Notes: generated by a model from the letters alone, not told the origin. A stretch of 64,000 nucleotides of DNA from Gracilariopsis chorda (GCA_003194525.1 NBIV01000042.1:310001-374000); one strand, 5' to 3'; shown: positions 1 to 10,184, numbered from the stretch's first letter. Translations and numbers: made by a program.

Positions 1-517
1 AACGCCGATAACTTTATTGTAGAGTACGCGCAACTTGCTGTTGATGTTTGTTGGCAAGTGCCGCGCAGTTTGGCGATGCCGAATAGGGCCACTTTGCCAC
101 GCGCTGTTTATACACCACTTGAGAGGAGCACTCTCCAGCTGACTTTACTTTCAGTTCGCCGTCGTCGCTACACTACCCAGAGGTGGCAATCCTAACCCTT
201 ACCTTTGAGACCTTCGTACCAACGGTACCAAGCGTAGCTTGTTGCTCTCACACTCTGATGCTGTTTGACACGACAACTGCGGTGACCCGCGGCTGGTAAA
301 AGATACCAAATTTACAAAGGTACCGATAGGTTAGATACCAACGGTACCTTGCTGGTCGCGAGAGAGAGCAGCTCCAGCAGCGAGTCCGCGCAGTGCACTC
401 ATCACACGTGGAACAGCTTTTGAGTCTTGATTCGCACCTTATGGTGCGATAACAATCTGGTGCGACTGCGGTCGCAGAGACGCGCAGGCGCACGTCATCG
501 GGCGACGCGCTACTCCC
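1..517. other. 5' intergenic region upstream of the SDR gene
   Basis: No convincing gene is visible. The stretch carries two copies of the 13-mer TACCAACGGTACC, near 218 and near 336, plus a related GGTACCGAT at about 320. Overlapping reading frames here are short, rich in Arg/Ala or Cys, and match nothing I know. It probably holds the promoter and 5' UTR of the downstream gene. Confidence 0.4.
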
Positions 518-1390
518 ATGGCCGCTGCTCCCATGGCGCCCGACACCGCTACCAACGGCACTTCGCAGCAATCGCTGCAGCGGCAGCGGCCGCTTGCAGT
601 CATCACCGCTGCCTCCACCGGCATCGGCTTCGCCATCGCCGCCGAGCTCTACCGTCGCGGCTATCACGTGCTCATCAGTTCGCGTTCCGCCTCCAATCTG
701 CAACACGCCCAGTCTCAACTGCAACAACAGCCTGCATCCGGCGCCGTAACATCCGTACCCTGTCACGTTGCAAATGCCCAAGCGCGCTCAAACCTCTTTC
801 AAGCCGCCAGCGCAATCAGTACATCCGTCTCCGCCCTGGTGCTCAACGCCGCCGTATCGCTCACGGTGCTCCCGCTGGTTCGCACTGAAGATGATGTGTG
901 GGACAAGACGTTTGACGTCAATCTCAGCGCTAATTTCCGTCTGTGCAAGTTGTTTTACCCTTTGCTAACGGCGCAAAGCAGTGTTGTATTCGTCACCTCT
1001 CTGGCTGCGTACTCGCCCTTGCCGACGCTGGGCGCGTATTCGGTGACCAAAACAGCGCTCTTGGGCTTGGTGAAAGCGCTCGCCTTGGAGCTTGCTCCAA
1101 ACGATATCCGCGTTAATGCTGTGGCCCCGGGCCTTATTCGCACCAACTTTTCGCGCCTTTTGTGGCAGAAAAAAGAGTCTTCTGAACTGCGGAAAGCACA
1201 TTCTGCTACATCCGTGTTCGAACGAAGTGATACTGGTGATACTACTGAGAAACAGCCCGTTCCCAGATTGCTTCAACCAGGTTGTGCAACTGATGTAGCC
1301 CCTGTCGTCGCGTTTTTATGCTCTTCACAAGCGAGATACATCACAGGTGAAACCATTGTTGTCGCTGGTGCAACTCGATCTAGACTGTAA
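518..1390 (+). CDS. DHRS4-like short-chain dehydrogenase/reductase with C-terminal peroxisome signal
   Basis: A 290-aa classical SDR, an NAD(P)H-dependent oxidoreductase with a Rossmann fold. The cofactor loop is TAASTGIG (residues 30-37), a variant of TGxxxGIG. The usual NNAG is replaced by LNAAVS near 110. The catalytic Ser is in VTSLAAY near 161, and the YxxxK pair is Y174/K178 in AYSVTK. The C-terminus, YITGETIVVAGATRSRL, matches the DHRS4 family ending and finishes in SRL, a type 1 peroxisomal targeting signal. About 30 residues before the ending form a Ser/Thr-rich insertion. Members of this family reduce carbonyl compounds or retinal; the substrate here is unknown. Two in-frame ATGs exist (518 and 533); the first was chosen because it gives the longer frame, and neither affects the fold. 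A FabG-like reductase is the main alternative, but SRL favours DHRS4. Confidence 0.85.
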   Translation: MAAAPMAPDTATNGTSQQSLQRQRPLAVITAASTGIGFAIAAELYRRGYHVLISSRSASNLQHAQSQLQQQPASGAVTSVPCHVANAQARSNLFQAASAISTSVSALVLNAAVSLTVLPLVRTEDDVWDKTFDVNLSANFRLCKLFYPLLTAQSSVVFVTSLAAYSPLPTLGAYSVTKTALLGLVKALALELAPNDIRVNAVAPGLIRTNFSRLLWQKKESSELRKAHSATSVFERSDTGDTTEKQPVPRLLQPGCATDVAPVVAFLCSSQARYITGETIVVAGATRSRL

Positions 1391-1399
1391 TCTCTTTCA

Positions 1400-2344
1400 C
1401 TACATTACAAGTTGTCGACATGTAGGACAACCTTGTTTTCTCCCCAACCATTTTCGAATGCACTCCTCATGAAAAGCATGTCCGCATTCAGTCTGCACAG
1501 CGTGTTCCATCCATTCGAGACAGATGGAGCATTCGCCATTCCCCGCACACGCTTGTAATGAAGTCGCTCGTACGCTTCGCGCACGACGGAGTAAAACGCT
1601 GCCATATGACCGTGATGACACTCCTGCAGCACGAAGCTCGCTTTCCACCAAGCTGAAACCGCGAAGTTGCGCGATTGAAAGCGCTGTTCGGCCGTACCGA
1701 TCTCGCGCCCGAATGTTACAAAGTCCGAGTCGAAGTAGCAGCCGTACCGTCTGCACACGCGCCGATTCCACGATTTGCTCGCCGTTTAACGCTGCATGTA
1801 ACAGATCCTCCCCGAAACGAGCGTGGATGCGCGAGGTCACGTTGCGTTCGTTCTGAGTTACGAGGGAGATGTACTTCGGTTGACAGCCTCGGGTTGATAA
1901 CCATGCCAAATCAGTTGCCAAGCCATCCGTCCATTTGTCGTTTCGTCGGAGTGCTACTATCAGTGCGTTAAACGCCTTGGCGCAAATCTGTGTTTGAACA
2001 GCCCATATGGCGGGGTGTTGTTGGAACGACCCTGAAAGCGCACCCGCCTCGCAAAGTGCGTTGATCAACTTTGTGGCCGCTCTGCAATTCGTGTGACACA
2101 GTTGTATCGCATGTTGCAGCGGTTCGAGTGCGTTGCGTCGTTCGCCCCGTGCGGAATGGTGCGTTAGTAGGTGGCGTACCTTTCGAACGTTCCCCGCTCG
2201 ACATGCGTCGCAGAGAGGCGTACGACGGCGTCGCGGGAGGAATGGCGGTAGGCTGCTTGATCGGGCGAGAACGCGCCCTTCGGACAGGCGAGGACGTGAA
2301 CGACAACCAAGTGGAAATAGAAGCTTTTTGTTTGATTCACACAT
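1400..2344 (-). CDS. Ankyrin-repeat RING-H2 protein, probable E3 ubiquitin ligase
   Basis: A 314-aa protein. Residues about 40-260 contain divergent ankyrin-type repeats: RTPLCDACRAGNVRKVRHLL near 40 and DRYGRTALSIAQLRGF near 222 are the clearest. The last 45 residues form a RING-H2 finger with spacing C-x2-C-x11-C-x-H-x2-H-x2-C-x10-C-x2-C (CSIC ... CGHAFH ... CPTC). RING-H2 domains recruit E2 enzymes, so E3 ligase activity is a family-based inference; the ankyrin part would bind the substrate. The gene converges on the SDR gene, with only 9 bp between the two stop codons. The first ATG of the frame was taken as the start. The N-terminal 35 residues are basic and match no domain I know. Confidence 0.75.
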   Translation of the reverse strand: MCESNKKLLFPLGCRSRPRLSEGRVLARSSSLPPFLPRRRRTPLCDACRAGNVRKVRHLLTHHSARGERRNALEPLQHAIQLCHTNCRAATKLINALCEAGALSGSFQQHPAIWAVQTQICAKAFNALIVALRRNDKWTDGLATDLAWLSTRGCQPKYISLVTQNERNVTSRIHARFGEDLLHAALNGEQIVESARVQTVRLLLRLGLCNIRARDRYGRTALSIAQLRGFSLVESELRAAGVSSRSYGSVLLRRARSVRATSLQACAGNGECSICLEWMEHAVQTECGHAFHEECIRKWLGRKQGCPTCRQLVM

Positions 2345-3157
2345 CAGTGTGCCCCTCTTTATGGCGGAAGCAAGATTGATGGGTCATCGGTTATGCGTCA
2401 GTAGCGCGCAAACTCTTGTAGCATTTCAAGCGATGCAGAGTTCAAATACACATGGGCTGCAACGTGCATGATGGACGGCGGGCTGATATCGTCCCGTTCA
2501 AGATGAATGAAGAACTTCGTGAATCACGTCAATTGAACGACTGCATCGTGCTTCCTGGAGTCCATCTCGCGTTACCGAATCAATGCGGCCAGCGTGCTTC
2601 ATTTGTGCCCCTGTGATGCTATGGCATAGCCCACGTGGCTGGCCCGTTGACCTCTCTTTGTACCGGGGAGCTTGGACCTTGCTAATATCTTGAGACTGTG
2701 AAAGAGGTGCAGCCTTGAGCTTTCCGTTCACGATTCGTGTGCCTTCGACGGGGCAGTGTAAACTGTGCCAACGGGCATGAACTACATGCTCTCGTGCCCT
2801 TTCCTGTCCGTTCGCATCATGGTCGACCTTCTTTTGTCTTGCAACGCATCATCATGGTGTGGGATACTCTAAATTAAGCGACCAGCGCATGCAATGGGTG
2901 CACTGGTACAGTTCGTTCTGGCTTGTCTCTTTATAACTTTTGCTGTGAGTCAGTGCGGAGCTCGTGTTGTCCACGACGGTCCAAGCCGAAGATGACGCCA
3001 AAGACCGCGTTTTACAAACGCACGCACTGACACTGTTGCGCGCCTTCTGAATTTAATGCCTACCCATTCCAAGCGCCCGTAACACTTTTCTCTTTCGCCG
3101 AGGCTTACCGGTTCCAACAATGGTCCTCTCCTTCAACAATGAGCCACGCAAGTCAAG
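2345..3157. other. Bidirectional intergenic region between RING gene and glycosyltransferase gene
   Basis: The two flanking genes are transcribed away from each other, so this stretch must hold both promoters. Short frames inside it (for example 77 codons on the minus strand at 2498-2731) match no family. I see no repeat or RNA gene. Confidence 0.4.
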
Positions 3158-4579
3158 ATGCGTCCACGCCGCGAGACGCGACGTCACCGACGTCGAAAGA
3201 CGAGCGTTCCGAGGTTGTTTGTGTTGCTGCTGGTTTTGCCCCTATTGATTGTCTATCTTATGCCGGTTTCACCGCCTGTGATCTCTCGTCGCAGCACCCT
3301 TAATGTTTCGTCTTCCATGATTACTTCTTCTATCCCTGCACATCGCAATCGTCTATTGTACGCATGGGTCGTTCTTCCCCAAGTGAATCCGCCAAGTCTG
3401 CTTGAATCAGGCTTTCGTTTATTGCATTCACCTCTTACAGAACGCTGCACAGCAGGACTCGGCCACGCTCTCACAGTTCTCAACGCTGAACTCTCCACAG
3501 CCCTCTTATTACATGCCACTTACTCCCATCGCGTCACCAATTTCGTTTCCAACTTCACGGATGCTGAAAAGATCTTCAACTGGGGCCACGGCTTTCTTCC
3601 TCGAACAGAAGTTGAAAGGCGCTACTGCCTGCTTGAATCGAATTCATCAGCCTGTCCTGTGTGCCATAAGCTATCGGATCAGGGGAGGCTTCTCTTCCAC
3701 AAGATAGTTGTCGTGCCTACGAACATATCATATGGCTGTGTATCGTGTCGGGCCAATCTGCAGCGCGTCAAGCGCTTCCTCGGCAAACATAAGGACAACC
3801 ACACACTGTTCCAGATGCACCCTGATCGATGTACGGAGCTTCCAAAAAGCCCTGACTTCACTTTATCCCGTCCAGTGTACTATAGGCAGTACTGGCGCAT
3901 GGCTCCTGTGCCATCTCTCTCCGAAACACATCTCAACATCGCCATTCACGCTCGTCGCGGGGATTTCTTTAGGCACAGTCGACGTAGGATGACTTCGTTA
4001 CGCGAATTTGCACGGGTTGTGAATACTGCGGTTCGGGTGGTGTATGAAACTGGCGATATGTTTGCCCGAATGCCCATCAAACTTACCCTTTTCTCAGAAG
4101 GGCGTCCTATAAAGCGCGCCCAAGCGCATGATATTGCGGCTATGGACAAGCAGTTCGTCGACACGGACCGACAACCAAGACATGCAGGAGATTTGTATGA
4201 ACTGCTTACTGGCGAAAAAGCGACACTTGAGGCAGTTGGGACGACTCTCCGTTCGAAACGCTTTCCATCCGGGTTGGCCGTAGAGTTCCAGATTGCCACA
4301 AGTATGGAGGAGACTGTTAGAACAATGGCTGCCGCTGATATATTTGTGGGAAGTGCTTCCGATCTATCACAATACGCCATTAGAGTTGTTTCAAGGGCTG
4401 GTCTGCAACTCTTGCCGGATTACCTCGGATTCGTGTCTGGCTGTTGCGCAGTTCGGTTTTCGAAAGGGGGAATGATCAAAGAGAGGGACGTCAGAAAGAT
4501 GAGGGAGTATTGGTCTTCCTTCGTTGTCGCCAACAGAGCAAGCGCTGCAAGAGCAATGGGTATGGTACTCAGCTCATAA
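3158..4579 (+). CDS. Type II membrane glycosyltransferase, fucosyltransferase-like (GT-B)
   Basis: A 473-aa protein with a short Arg-rich cytosolic tail (residues 1-18), one membrane anchor (about 19-37) and a lumenal domain: the topology of Golgi glycosyltransferases. Near residue 100 it has GLGHALTVLNAELSTALLL, resembling the N-terminal Gly-rich helix of GT-B fucosyltransferases. At 264-270 it has HARRGDF, matching the HxRRxD donor-binding motif of alpha-1,6- and protein O-fucosyltransferase families. A Cys-rich patch (CPVC, CVSC) lies at about 166-197. The C-terminal part (ADIFVGSASDLSQYA, about 392-406) resembles the nucleotide-sugar binding half. The donor and acceptor are not determinable. 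It is intronless. It lies next to a 32-kb transposable-element block but shows no damage. The gene at 53401-55704 carries a related module in its C-terminal half. Confidence 0.65.
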   Translation: MRPRRETRRHRRRKTSVPRLFVLLLVLPLLIVYLMPVSPPVISRRSTLNVSSSMITSSIPAHRNRLLYAWVVLPQVNPPSLLESGFRLLHSPLTERCTAGLGHALTVLNAELSTALLLHATYSHRVTNFVSNFTDAEKIFNWGHGFLPRTEVERRYCLLESNSSACPVCHKLSDQGRLLFHKIVVVPTNISYGCVSCRANLQRVKRFLGKHKDNHTLFQMHPDRCTELPKSPDFTLSRPVYYRQYWRMAPVPSLSETHLNIAIHARRGDFFRHSRRRMTSLREFARVVNTAVRVVYETGDMFARMPIKLTLFSEGRPIKRAQAHDIAAMDKQFVDTDRQPRHAGDLYELLTGEKATLEAVGTTLRSKRFPSGLAVEFQIATSMEETVRTMAAADIFVGSASDLSQYAIRVVSRAGLQLLPDYLGFVSGCCAVRFSKGGMIKERDVRKMREYWSSFVVANRASAARAMGMVLSS

Positions 4580-5090
4580 ACAGGACTGTGGCTATGAGTA
4601 AGTATATTGAGTAAGTATATTGTGTTAATCTATACATAACATATCACTAGCAAAGAAAGCGCAATGTGATCGCTCTTGTCTGTGTATGGGATGCTGCAAC
4701 TAGTAGGAAATTTCCTCTCTCGACCTCAACGGACCACCCTTCTCATCTCTGTGGGCCAGCTGTTTTGCGACTGCTACACCAATCCCAGCAGCTCCTCTCG
4801 TGACTAAGTCTCAAGGCTAAAAAACTCTTGCTCGTAGGTCCACTCGAAGCGGCATATGCAACAAGAAAGCGTATGGAGGACGAAGTCCTACCGACGATGA
4901 TTGTGCTGTGTCCTTATATCTCTACGTAAAAGAGGAAGGGTAAAGTGCTAGCCTTCTACCAGGGTTAGAAGGCTGGACAGCTAACTCTTACCGTTCTTCC
5001 CGTCGTAACCCTAATCTCGATGAGTAGGCCCGAATACCAAGGGTACTGAGCTTTTATTTTTATCGGATCAAGCTTTGGTCAAAAAGGCTT
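4580..5090. other. 3' flank of the glycosyltransferase gene, before the transposon nest
   Basis: No gene recognised. A short direct repeat of GAGTAAGTATATT lies near 4597-4621, directly after the coding region. The stretch ends at TCTTG (5091-5095), the left target-site duplication of Copia-2. Confidence 0.4.
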
Positions 5091-5095
5091 TCTTG

Positions 5096-5199
5096 TGTGT
5101 GAAGGTGTCTGGCCGGGAGAAAACGCAGTGAGCTCCGCCGGCCGCCTCTTTTATAGTCTATCTTCTAATTACGGCATGCACTAAATTTGGGAGAGTCTA
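5096..5199 (-). repeat. Copia-2 3' LTR, left part
   Basis: Aligns by eye with 26645-26748 (shared words AAAACGCAGTGAGCTCCG, TTCTAATTACGGCATG and GGGAGAGTCTA). It begins TGTGTG, so the LTR read on the minus strand ends in CACACA. It stops at GTCTA, where Copia-1 inserted, and resumes at 21456. Confidence 0.85.
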
Positions 5200-5288
5200 T
5201 GTGAGAGGAAGACTCTAGCTGAGCTATACGTTCGTGTTCGTCGTCGATCTCGTCAAGTATCTTTTGACTACTGTAATGCTGATTGTCT
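5200..5288 (-). repeat. Copia-1 3' LTR (short, ~85-89 bp)
   Basis: Matches 21362-21450 along most of its length, for example CTTTTGACTA-TGTAATGCTGATT. Such a short LTR is unusual for a copia element. The last four bases differ between copies. Confidence 0.7.
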
Positions 5289-5305
5289 TTTGAAAATGTG
5301 ATGCA

Positions 5306-6030
5306 TCAAGATGATTGTGCTGATTGACAGTCCTCGGTTGATGCATCACATTGTTGTTGGTGGGGGGGTCGAATATTCAGGCTGCTGCGCAGATATTCGA
5401 AACGGTCTCGATGAAGCGGTTTGGTAAAGCTGTCTGCCTTCATGGTTTTTGTGGGTATGCGATGGAGTGCAATAGAACGTTCTGCGATGTGGTGTTGAAG
5501 GTAGCGATGACGCAGGTCTATGTATTTTCTGCGTTTGGTGGGTGCTTGGTTTTCTGCTATGAGAATTGCAGAGCGGTTATCGATGTAATGCGGCATGGCT
5601 TTTGTTTTGATGTCGATGGTGTTGTGGATAGTCTGGGGAAGCCATTGTGTGTGTTGGGTGCTTTGAGTGGCTGGTATGTATTATGTTTCGGTCGTCGACA
5701 GTGCTACGATGTTTGGTTTGCGGGAGGTCCATGAAATAGGGGTTGTTCCGAAGCTGTGAACTGTTCCACTCATTAATTTTCTTTCGTTCTCGTTTGCAAA
5801 GTCTGCATCCGTATACACATCTAGCGTTTTGTTGGCTGCTTGCTTCTCTGGAAAGTATAGAAGGCACTGATTTTCGGTGCCTTTGAGGTATCTTAAGAGC
5901 GTTTTGAGCGCTTGGTATTGGTGAGTTTGGGGTTTGGACATATGTTGGGCTAGGCGGTTGGTGAAGTATGCTATGTAAGGGCGTGTGCTGTCAGTGATGT
6001 ACCGTATTTCGACGAGAACTTGACGGTACA
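5306..6030 (-). pseudogene. Copia-1 pol C-terminus: end of RT and RNase H
   Basis: On the minus strand about 5681-6030 encodes the end of a Ty1/copia RT and the RNase H start, with RYITDSTRPYIAY, LRYLKGTENQCLLY, DADFANENERK and ISWTSRKP. 5306-5596 continues it in another frame with DNRSAILIAENQAP, KYIDLRHRYLQ and KADSFTKPLHRDRF. The frame changes near 5680. At its upstream side (about 6030) the copia reading is cut by the pogo-like element; the missing upstream RT lies at 18.3-18.9 kb. Confidence 0.8.
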
Positions 6031-6045
6031 GGTGAGAACTGCAAC

Positions 6046-6196
6046 TAGTGTGGACCACACTAAATCTGTATGTCCCATTCTGAGGGTGTTCACAATATAT
6101 AGTGCGGACCACAGTAATACGCGTACCCACACTATTCTAGTAACGGGTTTAGTAGTGTGGACCACACCACTCAAGACTCACGCAATAAGTGTGGTC
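6046..6196. repeat. Cluster of AGTGTGGACCACACT palindrome copies
   Basis: The near-perfect palindrome AGTGTGGACCACACT occurs at about 6049. Variants follow at about 6099 (AGTGCGGACCACAGT), at about 6152 (AGTGTGGACCACACC) and, as a half site (AGTGTGGTC), at about 6187. The spacing is about 50, 50 and 35 bp. The position, at the edge of the pogo remnant, suggests subterminal transposase-binding repeats; this is inference. Confidence 0.55.
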
Positions 6197-6558
6197 TTTG
6201 ACCTGCCACTTTATGAGCACCCGCCTACAACCTGTCTATCAAAGTCCTCCCTGTACTTGCCTATGATGGCTTGCAGCTCCGGGAATAGTTGTCTTTCTTC
6301 CCACTACCCGTTCAAATTCAATGCCATCTCACATCTTATCACAGCCTTCCGCGCGTAGCTCACACCGTCTTCATCCCGCTGTATGCTAACGGATCTCATT
6401 GCTTTTGCCGCAAGCTTCAAGAAATGGCACTTTTCAGGGTTTGTTAGCTTTTTTGATCCTCTTGGACCATCTGACCACAAACTGCTCTCTAATAATCCCA
6501 TTTTATAGTCTTCCCACTGCTCTCTCCAGAAAGCTTTGAGCCTTTGAATTATAAAGCT

Positions 6559-7540
6559 TCAGGCAGGCTGTACTAAATGCGTCGCGTTACAAAGAAACAC
6601 TCTGATCTCTTTGTTACTTACTGCAAGATCATCTTTCACATCGTCCGTAATATTGAGTGTGTTAACTTTATCAATATACAACACACGTTTTATCCCATTT
6701 GATAGTGCCTTGAACATCCGTTTCTCACTTAGCCATTCTAAAAACACGCGCTTGTCCATCCCTGCTCTCGAGTCGGTTCGGTATACAACACCAAGTGCAT
6801 CATCTGGAACTCCGTGGATTGGGTTGTTCTTCTCCGCATTCTTGAAGATTAACATTGGAATTTCCAATCGCGCAGATGGACCGCCCAAAATCAATACCAT
6901 CATGGTAATACCGTCGTCGCCAGATACTACATTAGCGTATCGTACGCTTTTATCTCTTGCATTCGCCAAAGTTTTGTGATCATCCATTTTCATGCAGAAA
7001 TGCTTTTCATCTGCATTGAACACGTCTTCTTCTTGCAATCGGTTGGACCAAAAGTCTCGCGCTAGCTCCCCTATGTGAAATGGAACCTCACGCTCGATTT
7101 GTTCCTGCTTTGCCGAAGACACTATCAGCTTCCCGCACTGATAAAAGCTTAAAACCTGGAACCGTTGCATAAATGTCTGAATCCAGCGCGGAGTTATCGC
7201 AGATTGGATCGAATCGTTCGTTTGTGGGTTGATCATATTTGAGTGGTACGACCATTGTGTTTTCTTTTGAACAAGTGGTCGAGCTAGTCGCCGCAGCAGT
7301 GTAGCGTTGAACTGTACAGCAGCTTTCCTCATCCGATTGAACTCTTCAATAAGATCTAAATGCAGAGCGTGTATCCACGCCGCTGTTTTGCGGCCTCGTC
7401 CGGGTCTGGATTTGCAGTACTGCCGTTTCAATCCAGTTTTGGTGTTACGGACTTGCACTTTGCATTGCACTACAAGCACCAAGAGTTCCTGAGTCAGAGC
7501 AGAACACTCGTTTGTTGTGTTTACTTCCCCGCAGTGGGCG
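6559..7540 (-). pseudogene. pogo-like DDE transposase, N-terminally truncated by Gypsy-1
   Basis: About 325 codons of a DDE_1 (pogo/Tigger-type) transposase. Landmarks in order: a DNA-binding part with KSRPGRGRKTAAW; TPRWIQTFMQRF; VFNADEKHF (first catalytic Asp); RTDSRAGMDKRVFLEWLSE; VLYIDKVNTLN (second Asp region); and NATHLVQPA, matching the family THLLQPLD. It stops just after that motif, and more homologous sequence follows in another frame toward 6300, so the end is broken. The 5' end runs into the Gypsy-1 LTR at 7541; residues upstream of that point in the open frame are LTR sequence, not protein. Confidence 0.75.
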
Positions 7541-8089
7541 TGATACAGTGAGATCTGACCCCATGGGCAGTGCAACGCACTTTGGACCAATTGTTGAGTC
7601 TGCCACGTGAGTCAGAGTGGCTAACTAGTTAGTTTACTAATTTATTTAATTATTATAGATAGTTAGTGACACTGCGCTACTGTGGTATGGGGCCAGACCA
7701 CTACGACTAGCCCCAACGTATGCCACATAGCCTAGTCCACCTGAGATTGAGCTTCGCTCATCGGTAAGATGGGTGCTGCGCTCCCTCACCAAGCATGATA
7801 AAGGCAAGCACCTTTTGGCTAAGTGTGATACCAACTAGTTTCTACATTCAACCTCTTGGTTTAGCTAAGACTATTCAGGCTTAACTAACCCGTGTGCCCC
7901 GTACTACCAACACTAACAATTGGTTACGATAAGCCTGTCTGGTTATCTTGCGCCCCTAGTGGTTTGGTGCTGCCAAACCCATTCGGTTACCCAACTTCCA
8001 CCCTTCAGGTCGAGCCCTCGTCACGCTCCCACCAAATATTTTCCGAACCGACTACCCCGCTGGTACTTGACACCGGATTGGTTGTACCA
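7541..8089 (+). repeat. Gypsy-1 5' LTR
   Basis: Begins TGATACAGTGAGATCTGAC and ends TTGGTTGTACCA. It is the pair of 17588-18136, with the same 549-bp length and shared blocks such as AAGGCAAGCACCTTTTGGCT. TGGTCTCCCGACCT starts 4 bp after the LTR and could serve as primer-binding site, but I cannot name the tRNA. Confidence 0.9.
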
Positions 8090-8181
8090 AATTTTGGTCT
8101 CCCGACCTAGAATTGGAACTACACCTATTGTATTTGGAAATAAGAACTTAGGAAGGAAGTGTATTTTGGACACCGTTTGAT

Positions 8182-9237
8182 TTGGTTATCAATAGAAAGC
8201 GGTTTACTGAAACATCATTTTACCAATTGGATATGCTGCGACCGAACAAAAGGTCCAGAGGTTCATCGAGTCGAGGAACCGGCGCGGGCCCGTACCAGGG
8301 ATTCCTTGAACCAATATTGGACAAACCGGAGGAACTATTGAGAAGAACTACCGTACAGGTCTATGCCGACGAGGGGAAGCAGACGGCGGAGGATGCTGCT
8401 CCTTCGGTAACCAATGTGGTAGAGACCGCGTCCCCACTGGGGCCGAGGACCGGTGCCACATCTGACCAACTGGTAGAAGAAAAGAAAACAGATAAACCTA
8501 AGATGGTGCTACCCAAGTTGGATTTCAATATAATTACGAAGATGGTGGTTGGCCGTGCCCCACACCAGCTGACTGACCAAATACCTGCATTGGTTTTCCA
8601 ATTCTTGGAGCAAAGCGCTCGGGAATATGTTGACAAAATGGTACATGAGTCCCTTCAAAAACACCAAGTGGTGGCCCTGCAGAGCCCGCAAACCGTCCCA
8701 GTAATGACAGCAACCAATCACGGTAACCCACAGGTTTTATTGGTCATGCAGGCTATCCAGCCATCCCTTCCTATTAACCAAACTGGTGGAAAGCTTCCCG
8801 ACCCATTTCGGAAATGGGCAGATCTTCAGGTAGACGAAAGCCCGGGGTATATATACCTTCCGGAACCAACTGGTAGAGCCAAGCAGGGACCTAACGAAGA
8901 GGACCCTGATGGTGGTGGTTCGTCGAGCTTGGAGGATGAGTGGCGACGGAGACCAAAAGGAAAGAAGAAGACCAACAGGAGAAGGATAAAGGGCCGTGGG
9001 TCGGACCCTGACTCCCCGGACTCCAGTACCGATACGGAGCCGCCAGCGGATGACGAGAACCATGAACGTAGGAAAACGAGGAAGAAAAAACACCGTCGGA
9101 AGGTGAACAAAGCCCATAAAAGAAACACCAAACGCTATAACTCATCCGATGACAATGAGTCCGATACGGATGCGGACCTGGAAGTTATTCGGCCGTTGAA
9201 CGACTTGTTCACGAAGCCAGTTGACTACAGGATCTAA
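8182..9237 (+). CDS. Gypsy-1 ORF1, charged gag-like N-terminal protein
   Basis: A 351-codon open frame directly downstream of the 5' LTR. It matches no domain I can name. The central part is hydrophobic/Gln-rich; the last 110 residues are strongly Arg/Lys-rich with acidic Asp/Ser blocks (for example RRRPKGKKKTNRRR, then DSDPDSPDSS-type runs), suggesting nucleic-acid binding or a gag N-terminal extension. A second in-frame ATG lies at 8233 (MLRPNKRSRG). The frame ends 81 bp before the next gag segment, in another frame, so it may be separated from it only by mutation. Confidence 0.6.
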   Translation: MVINRKRFTETSFYQLDMLRPNKRSRGSSSRGTGAGPYQGFLEPILDKPEELLRRTTVQVYADEGKQTAEDAAPSVTNVVETASPLGPRTGATSDQLVEEKKTDKPKMVLPKLDFNIITKMVVGRAPHQLTDQIPALVFQFLEQSAREYVDKMVHESLQKHQVVALQSPQTVPVMTATNHGNPQVLLVMQAIQPSLPINQTGGKLPDPFRKWADLQVDESPGYIYLPEPTGRAKQGPNEEDPDGGGSSSLEDEWRRRPKGKKKTNRRRIKGRGSDPDSPDSSTDTEPPADDENHERRKTRKKKHRRKVNKAHKRNTKRYNSSDDNESDTDADLEVIRPLNDLFTKPVDYRI

Positions 9238-9318
9238 AGGTTACGGAACAGGGATTCTGAGTATACCTCACAGGGGGCTCAGAAGATTACCAAGCAGTAC
9301 AAACGGCTTGGTTCCCAA

Positions 9319-9852
9319 ATGGGTGATACTACCTTCACAGTTGATGATCCCATTGCGATCATTGATTTCCTTCAAAGGTTCAAGATTGCTTGTGACCAGA
9401 ATGGTTTCTCAGAAGGTGTAGCCATGTGGTTATTTCAGTTCTACCTGAAGAAGCAGGCCGCATCCTTGCTACATAGTAGGATGCAAGGAAATAACATTTC
9501 GGTTGATGAAGAACAAACGGAGATGCTTCGGACTTATCCGCAGGTCTTCAACTACCTTTTGGAAACCTACGCGACCGATGAGATTATTGACGAAGCTTAT
9601 GCTGAGCTTCTAAGTTACCATCAGAGGTCAGGACAAACCGACTTGGATTTCGGGGAGTCGTTGTTCGCGATGTCCTCCCGGTGTGGTAATGTATTCAGCA
9701 CCACGCGGTGGAAGTCGTTGTTAGCCGATAACATCGACGAAGCCACTAGGTCGCAGGTGAGTAATTACCTCGCGACAAACCGAAAGAACGATTATAAAGA
9801 GCTCGCGCGTTATGCGCAAGCCCTTGGAGACACTCACCGAGCCGGTCAATGA
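9319..9852 (+). pseudogene. Gypsy-1 gag (capsid) segment
   Basis: 177 codons with the pattern of Ty3/gypsy gag: DDPIAIIDFLQRFKIACDQ, then a Trp/Leu-rich helical region, LLETYATDEIIDEAYAELLS, and LDFGESLFAMSSRCGNVF. It is flanked by frameshifts from ORF1 and from the zinc-knuckle segment, so the original gag is broken into at least three pieces. Confidence 0.7.
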
Positions 9853-10184
9853 CAGCCCAGTACAGTTGTCAAGCCCGGCAAGGATAAACTGAAACGCAGG
9901 ATCCTGGAGGTGGACTATTCGTCACCTTCCAAGGACACGGAGCACGATGTTACACCAGTTGGATCCACGGTCTACTTGGTACGCCCGCAACCGCATTGGT
10001 CTCTCCTTCATCTGCCTGGACGTCCCCAACGGTAACATCAGCCTCGAAGGTGTCGACACCAGCCACTTAGGTGTCCGTCCCTGAACAAACGGTACTCGCG
10101 ATACAACCAAGTGGTAGGATCCCACCTCAGAGTCAGTGATCTTCGTAACATACGGCGCGTGTCCAACCCGTAGACAGGACGCCA

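Noticed and set aside
8826-9145. Minus-strand frames overlapping Gypsy-1 ORF1
   Set aside because: They mirror the Arg/Lys-rich coding strand as Phe/Leu/Ser-rich shadows.
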